From Acidisoma sp. PAMC 29798 (GTDB taxonomy: Bacteria; Pseudomonadota; Alphaproteobacteria; Acetobacterales; Acetobacteraceae), in NCBI RefSeq assembly GCF_030252425.1, contig NZ_CP126994.1, forward strand, positions 3,343,001 through 3,407,000: DNA of 64,000 bases, in the 5' to 3' direction. Positions within the stretch are counted from its first letter, which is position 1, and each line of letters starts with the position of its first letter. Made by a program: the position numbers and the translations under genes. Below, piece by piece: positions 59,809-64,000 of the stretch. The notes under the pieces were generated by a model that made no database searches, was not told the DNA's origin, and worked only from the letters and a program-made list of their open reading frames with translations.

Positions 59809-60564
59809 TCACCCGCGCGCGCTGTTCACAAGCTTGTGTAAATCATCGAGGCTCACGGCGCCGGGCACCAAACGGCCACCCACGATGAGCGCCGGCGTGC
59901 CGGTCACGCCGAGGGTCTGAGCAAGGGCCGCGTTCTCAGCCAGCTTGTTGGTGATCGTGGCGTCGCTCATGTCATGGATCAGGCGATCGGGGTTCAGGCC
60001 GATCTGCGTCGCGGCCATCCGCAGGCTTGCTTCCGTCGCCGGGGCGGGATCGCTCATTAAAGCCGCCTGCATCTTGTCGTAGCCACCTTGCATCTGGGCC
60101 GCCAGCAAGGCGCGAGCACCGACGACGCTGCTCGGCCCGAGGATGGGGATGTCCTTGAAGACCACGCGCACACCGGGGTCCTGCTGCGCCAGCGTCACCA
60201 GCAGGGGTCGCATCTGCCGGCAATACGGGCAGCGAACGTCGTAGAACTCCACCACCGTGACATCGCCCTTGCGATTGCCAATGACCGGATCGGCGGCATT
60301 GTCGATGAGGGCAGCGCGTGACGCCGCGATGGCATTGCTCTGGGCCGAGGCCTGGCTCGCCTGGTCCTGTGCCTGAAGGGCCCCGATCGCATCCCGCAGG
60401 ATCGAGGGGTCTTGCACCAATTCCTGCCGAATGAGGCCAATGACCTCGGCGCGCTGCGACGGACTTAAGGCCGAGGCTGGCTGGCTTTGTTGGGCAAAGG
60501 CGGCGGCCGAGCCAAGTAGACCGACGCCGAAAGCGCAGGTCATCAAAAGACAGCGGAAGACCAT
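59809..60564 (-). CDS. DsbA family thioredoxin-like protein
   Basis: A 251-residue exported disulfide-exchange protein. A signal peptide (LLMTCAFGVGLLGSAAAFAQ) is followed by an alpha-helical segment (about 30-85) and a thioredoxin fold with the active site YDVRCPYCRQMRPLL (CPYC) and the cis-Pro region VTGTPALIVGGRLVPG. It belongs to the DsbA/Com1-like branch with an N-terminal oligomerisation region, as in BdbD/ScsC. It is convergent with the DUF1045 gene and divergent from the GGT-like gene. Confidence 0.9.
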   Translation of the reverse strand: MVFRCLLMTCAFGVGLLGSAAAFAQQSQPASALSPSQRAEVIGLIRQELVQDPSILRDAIGALQAQDQASQASAQSNAIAASRAALIDNAADPVIGNRKGDVTVVEFYDVRCPYCRQMRPLLVTLAQQDPGVRVVFKDIPILGPSSVVGARALLAAQMQGGYDKMQAALMSDPAPATEASLRMAATQIGLNPDRLIHDMSDATITNKLAENAALAQTLGVTGTPALIVGGRLVPGAVSLDDLHKLVNSARG

Positions 60565-60674
60565 GGCATCGTCTTTCTTCGTAGCGCCTGCGGTTGCCGC
60601 GCGAATTGAAGGCGTTTATGGCATTTTTCCCAAGCATGAACCAATGTGGAGCGGCGCGATTGCGCCCAGAAATT

Positions 60675-62156
60675 ATGATGGCACCTTCGCGTTCCACGGC
60701 TCACCGTCGTTTGCTGGGCAAGACGTTCTTCCGAACAACGGCAGCGATGATGTCCACCGCCCTGATGGTCAGCGGCTGCGGTCTGCTCACCAAGCGGCTG
60801 CCGGGGGCCGGGCCGAACCCGAATGACATGCCGGCGCCGGGCGTCGTGACCAGTACCTGGAATGGGGCAGTGGTGGCCGATGAGCCGCAGGCTACCCTGG
60901 TCGCGCGGGCGATTCTCGCCGCTGGCGGCAATGCGACCGACGCCGCGACTGCCCTCGCCTTCGCGCTGATGGTGACCTTACCGTCCCGCGCATCGCTCGG
61001 CGGCGGCGGCGCCTGCCTCGTCTATTCTCCGACCATCAAGGCGGGCACACGCAATGGCCCGCAGGCCTTCGTCTTCCTGTCCCCCGCCGCATCCGGCGGC
61101 GGCAGCCGCGCCGCTGCCGTGCCCATGACGGCACGCGGCCTGCTGTTGATGCAGGCCATCTATGGCAGCAAGCCGATCGACCAGCTTATTGGGCCGGCGC
61201 AGCGCCTGGCGTCGCTCGGCGTGCCGGTGTCACAGGCTTTCGAGAATGATCTTTCCGTCGTCTCCGGCCCCTTATTCGGCGATCCCGTAGCGCGGGCGAC
61301 CTTCGGCGATGCCTCCGGCGCGCCGCTCGGCGTCGGGCAGCCCATGGTGCAGCCGGCCTTGGCCGATACGCTCAGCCAGCTGCGCATTAAGGGCGTTGCC
61401 GATCTGTATCAGGGCGATCTCGCCCAGAGCCTGGTCCGTGGATCGGCCATGGCGGAGGGTCCTATCAGCATGCAGGACCTGACGAACGCCGTGCCGCGCC
61501 AGATGGACCCGATCGACGTCGGCGCCGGTGGCAACCACGCAACCTTCCTACCGCCGCCGGCGGATGGCGGCCTGGCCGCCGCCGGTGCCTATGCGCAACT
61601 GCGGGCCCAGGAAGGGGATATTGCTGGCGCCAACGCCGCCGCGCTCGCCATCGCCACGGCCTATCGCGCGGGCACCGATGCCCAGGATCCAGCGGCGCTG
61701 CTGCAGGAGACGAACCTGCCGCGTGGCAATCTGCCGGAAGTCGCGGCCTCGACCAGCTTCGTCACGCTCGATCAATACGGCGGCGCTGTCTCCTGCTCGC
61801 TGACGATGAACAACCTCTTCGGCACCGGTCGCATCGCGCCCGGGACCGGGATTCTTCTCGCGGCCTCCCCCGCCCATGGCCAAGCGCCACTGCTCTCGGC
61901 CTCCCTCGTCTGGAACAAGCCGACGAACACCTTCCGGGCCAGCGTTGGCGGCAGCGGGCAGCAGGGCGCGCCGCTCGCTGTCGCCCTCACCACAGACTAT
62001 GCCCTGCGCCAGGAGGGTCGTGATTTCGGCAGTGTGGTGCCAGAGCCGGGTCGTGCCAATGCCATCAGCTGCCCCGGACGCGTGCCCGGCCGGTTCAAAA
62101 GCTGTATCTGGTTGACCGATCCGCGTGGCGCCGGCATGGCCACAGGCAAGAACTAA
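60675..62156 (+). CDS. Gamma-glutamyltransferase-like lipoprotein
   Basis: About 493 residues from ATG 60675; an upstream TTG at 60594 is possible and no start has a strong ribosome binding site. A lipoprotein signal (ALMVSGCGLL) is followed by the GGT pattern: DEPQATLVARAILAAGGNAT, LGGGGACLVYS, SFVTLDQYGGAVSCSLTMNN and NLFGTGRIAPGTGILL. At the position of the autocatalytic Thr (TTHxSVVD in GGT) the sequence reads STSFVTLD, so the nucleophile is Ser359 or has moved. It is about 60 residues shorter than classical GGT. Activity is therefore uncertain. Confidence 0.82.
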   Translation: MMAPSRSTAHRRLLGKTFFRTTAAMMSTALMVSGCGLLTKRLPGAGPNPNDMPAPGVVTSTWNGAVVADEPQATLVARAILAAGGNATDAATALAFALMVTLPSRASLGGGGACLVYSPTIKAGTRNGPQAFVFLSPAASGGGSRAAAVPMTARGLLLMQAIYGSKPIDQLIGPAQRLASLGVPVSQAFENDLSVVSGPLFGDPVARATFGDASGAPLGVGQPMVQPALADTLSQLRIKGVADLYQGDLAQSLVRGSAMAEGPISMQDLTNAVPRQMDPIDVGAGGNHATFLPPPADGGLAAAGAYAQLRAQEGDIAGANAAALAIATAYRAGTDAQDPAALLQETNLPRGNLPEVAASTSFVTLDQYGGAVSCSLTMNNLFGTGRIAPGTGILLAASPAHGQAPLLSASLVWNKPTNTFRASVGGSGQQGAPLAVALTTDYALRQEGRDFGSVVPEPGRANAISCPGRVPGRFKSCIWLTDPRGAGMATGKN

Positions 62157-62164
62157 GGCCTGCC

Positions 62165-63340
62165 GTGTCGCTGAAGGTTGGGCGCGGCGGCGACATCCCC
62201 CCGTTTCGGGTGATGGACGTCATTGCCGCGGCCAATGCCCATGATGCGGCGCGCGGCCCCGGCGACCCTGCGGTCATTCGCATGGAAGTCGGCCAGCCCG
62301 CTCTCGGTGCCCCAGCCGGCGCTGTGGCCGCCGCATCCCATGCTCTGCGGAGCCTGCATCCCCTGGGCTATACGGAGGCTTTTGGCCTTCCCAGCCTTCG
62401 CCGCCGAATCGCCGCACATTACGGCGCCTGGTACGACCTCGATCTGCCGCCCGAGCGGATTGCGGTGACCACGGGGGCTTCGGGCGCCTTCCCACTGGCT
62501 TTCCTCGCGGCCTTCGACCAGGGCGATCGCGTGGCTATGGCCGCGCCCTATTATCCCCCTTACGTGAATATCCTGACGGCGCTGGGCATGCGGCCGGTGA
62601 TTGTCGAGGCGGGCGCCGAAACCCGGTTTCAGCCGACCATCGCGGCATTGGAAGCACTCGACCCACCGATCGACGGCCTCATTCTCGCAAGTCCCTGCAA
62701 TCCGGCCGGAACGATGCTCCATCGCGACGAATTGGCTGCGATCGCCCAGTGGTGCCACCGGCACGGCGTGCGGTTGGTGAGTGACGAGATTTATCACGGG
62801 CTGCAATACGACAGCCCGATTGCGACGGCGGCTGAGTTCAGCCCTTCCGCGATCGTCGTGAATAGCTTTTCGAAATACTTTTCCATGACCGGCTGGCGGG
62901 TTGGCTGGATGGTGCTGCCCGATGACCTGCGGCGCCCGGCCGAGCGGCTGGCGCAGAATATGTTCATCTCGGCACCCCATATCGCGCAAGTGGCGGCCGA
63001 AGCCGCCTTCGACTGCACGGAGGAGCTTGAGGCGCGGCGCGCGGGATATCTGCGGTCCCGTGATCTGCTGCTGGACGCGCTGCCCCGCGCGGGCTTCGCC
63101 CGGCTGAGTCCGGCGGAAGGCGCCTTCTATCTCTACGCTGATATTTCGGATCGGGACGAGGAGAGTCCGGCCTTCTGCGCGCGATTATTGCGAGAGCTGA
63201 GCATCGCCGCCACGCCCGGCGTAGATTTCGACGCCAGGCGTGGCCAGCATTTCGTGCGTTTTAGCTATTGCGCCGGGGAAGCGCAGATCGCCAATGCGGC
63301 ACATCGGCTTTTGGCGTGGCGAGATCAGGTGCGCGGATAA
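62165..63340 (+). CDS. PLP-dependent aminotransferase class I/II
   Basis: A 391-residue fold-type I aminotransferase. The PLP-binding stretch is VVNSFSKYFSMTGWRVGWMV with the Schiff-base Lys, preceded by DGLILASPCNPAGTM and VSDEIYHGLQYD. The N-terminus IRMEVGQPALGAPAGAVAAA and YTEAFGLPSLRRRIAAHYGA complete the AspC/AlaT-like layout. The start is GTG at 62165 with AAGG upstream. The 3' end overlaps the convergent pstA-like gene by 16 bp. Substrate specificity cannot be read. Confidence 0.9.
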   Translation: MSLKVGRGGDIPPFRVMDVIAAANAHDAARGPGDPAVIRMEVGQPALGAPAGAVAAASHALRSLHPLGYTEAFGLPSLRRRIAAHYGAWYDLDLPPERIAVTTGASGAFPLAFLAAFDQGDRVAMAAPYYPPYVNILTALGMRPVIVEAGAETRFQPTIAALEALDPPIDGLILASPCNPAGTMLHRDELAAIAQWCHRHGVRLVSDEIYHGLQYDSPIATAAEFSPSAIVVNSFSKYFSMTGWRVGWMVLPDDLRRPAERLAQNMFISAPHIAQVAAEAAFDCTEELEARRAGYLRSRDLLLDALPRAGFARLSPAEGAFYLYADISDRDEESPAFCARLLRELSIAATPGVDFDARRGQHFVRFSYCAGEAQIANAAHRLLAWRDQVRG

Positions 63341-64000
63341 CGGCTCAAAATCGCGCGGGCGCCGAGATTGATGGCGAGCACCGTCAGCATGACGAGGAAG
63401 GCCGCTGCGAAGGCCAAGGCATGGGCCGATGCGAAGGGCTGATTGATAAAACTCCAGATCACATATGTCAGATAGCCGATCGGCTCATGCGTGAACTTGC
63501 CGTTCCAAACGTAGTTCGACCAGCCGGCCGTGTAGATCAGCGGCGCCGTCTCACCCACCGAAATCGCGAGGGAGAGCAGTGTCGCCGTCAGGATGCCCGG
63601 CAGTGCCACCGGCAACAGCACCCGTTGCACGACCAGCCGATCATTGGCGCCAAGAGCGTAAGCGGCCTCGCGCATCGGGATCGGAATCTGGCGCAGCACG
63701 AGTTCGGTCATCTTCGCCATATAGGGCAGGATCATGATGGCGATCGTGATGGAGGCGGCGAGAACGGAAAATTGCCAGCCGAGCCAGATCACCATGGTGA
63801 CATAGGAGAAGTAGCCCAGGACGATCGAAGGAACGCCGGTGAGCACATCGGCAAGAAACCGCACCATCGACCCGTAACGCGTGTTGCCGAATTCAGACAG
63901 GTAAATGCCCGCGCCGACCCCGATGGGCACACCGATGATGAGCGAACCGGCGGACAGAACCAGCGTGCCGGTTATGGCATTAAGCAAGCCGCCACTGACG
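63325..64000 (-). CDS. pstA: Phosphate ABC transporter permease PstA (partial)
   Basis: The 3' part of a permease gene whose start lies beyond the right edge; codons upstream of 63987 continue the frame (SGGLLNAI). The 225 visible residues show the PstA signature: GVPIGVGAGIYLSEFGNTRY, VLTGVPSIVLGYFSYVTMVI, MREAAYALGANDRLVVQRVL and GILTATLLSLAISVGETAPL. Five hydrophobic segments are seen. It forms the phosphate channel with PstC. The nearby phnM module is another phosphorus-acquisition function. Confidence 0.92.
   Translation of the reverse strand, partial: VSGGLLNAITGTLVLSAGSLIIGVPIGVGAGIYLSEFGNTRYGSMVRFLADVLTGVPSIVLGYFSYVTMVIWLGWQFSVLAASITIAIMILPYMAKMTELVLRQIPIPMREAAYALGANDRLVVQRVLLPVALPGILTATLLSLAISVGETAPLIYTAGWSNYVWNGKFTHEPIGYLTYVIWSFINQPFASAHALAFAAAFLVMLTVLAINLGARAILSRYPRT

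Noticed and set aside
1-64000. tRNA, rRNA, riboswitch, transposase or integrase genes
   Set aside because: None could be recognised on either strand by reading; a covariance-model search would be needed to exclude small RNAs.

Overview
The window is GC-rich, gene-dense DNA with mostly ATGA-type overlaps between co-directional genes. The gene families (FCD-type GntR, split PntAA/PntAB/PntB, NrsF/DUF1109 with an ECF sigma factor, DUF1045, TIGR04076, Hint_2 proteins) point to an alphaproteobacterium with a broad heterotrophic, soil- or plant-associated lifestyle. Acetobacteraceae or a Rhizobiales/Beijerinckiaceae-like lineage are possible, but the exact family cannot be fixed by eye. No rRNA, tRNA, CRISPR array, transposase, integrase or phage gene was found. 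The window reads as a chromosomal or large-replicon patchwork of catabolic and transport islands.

Layout. 1-7608: the tail of a GntR regulator, an intradiol dioxygenase/FAH-hydrolase pair on the minus strand, and divergently an SDR dehydrogenase followed by a ribose-class (CUT2) ABC transporter with two permeases. 7666-9452: DUF2269 and epimerase-DoxX membrane genes. 9982-12979: the three-gene proton-translocating transhydrogenase (pnt), preceded by two perfect inverted repeats. 13596-16066: an NrsF-like anti-sigma factor with its ECF sigma factor, beside secreted proteins. 16137-19110: a possible Rmf/CrpP-fold miniprotein, an NmrA-like and a PanE-like reductase, and a divergent TetR regulator. 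19141-25875: a second CUT2 transporter with a cyclase-family hydrolase, a divergent LacI regulator with a perfect 20-bp palindrome, and a CobW-type GTPase. 26077-33249: a SOUL heme-binding lipoprotein, cytochrome bo-type quinol oxidase (cyoABCD, with a possible 27-codon coupled leader ORF), a DUF2254 membrane protein and two tandem paralogous lipoproteins.

33362-41712 is a compact island built around a branched-chain-amino-acid-class ABC transporter. The minus strand carries livG-livF-livH-livM, an aldo/keto reductase fused to a RidA-like domain, and a HAD phosphatase. The plus strand carries a TIGR04076 protein, a second paralogous aldo/keto reductase and the substrate-binding protein. A class I fructose-bisphosphate aldolase follows. 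43159-46482 encodes a 1107-residue repeat protein with an exact 249-residue period and a C-terminal Hint (hedgehog/intein) domain.

46579-54105: a LysE exporter, an LLM flavin monooxygenase and a SnoaL-like protein, divergent from a GbcA-like Rieske oxygenase, a GlxA/AraC regulator and two FAD oxidoreductases of the HcnB/HcnC (opine oxidase) type. This looks like an oxidative N-demethylation pathway for a betaine-like compound. An SMP-30 lactonase, a LysR regulator, a VOC ring-cleaving dioxygenase and an HSL-type esterase follow. 57977-59799 is an isolated phosphonate module (phnM plus a 2H-phosphoesterase DUF1045 gene). The right end holds a DsbA-like protein, a gamma-glutamyltransferase-like lipoprotein, an aminotransferase and a truncated pstA.

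Functions come from motif and family recognition by reading, without database searches. Substrates of the transporters and of the catabolic islands are inferred from context and are the least certain statements.
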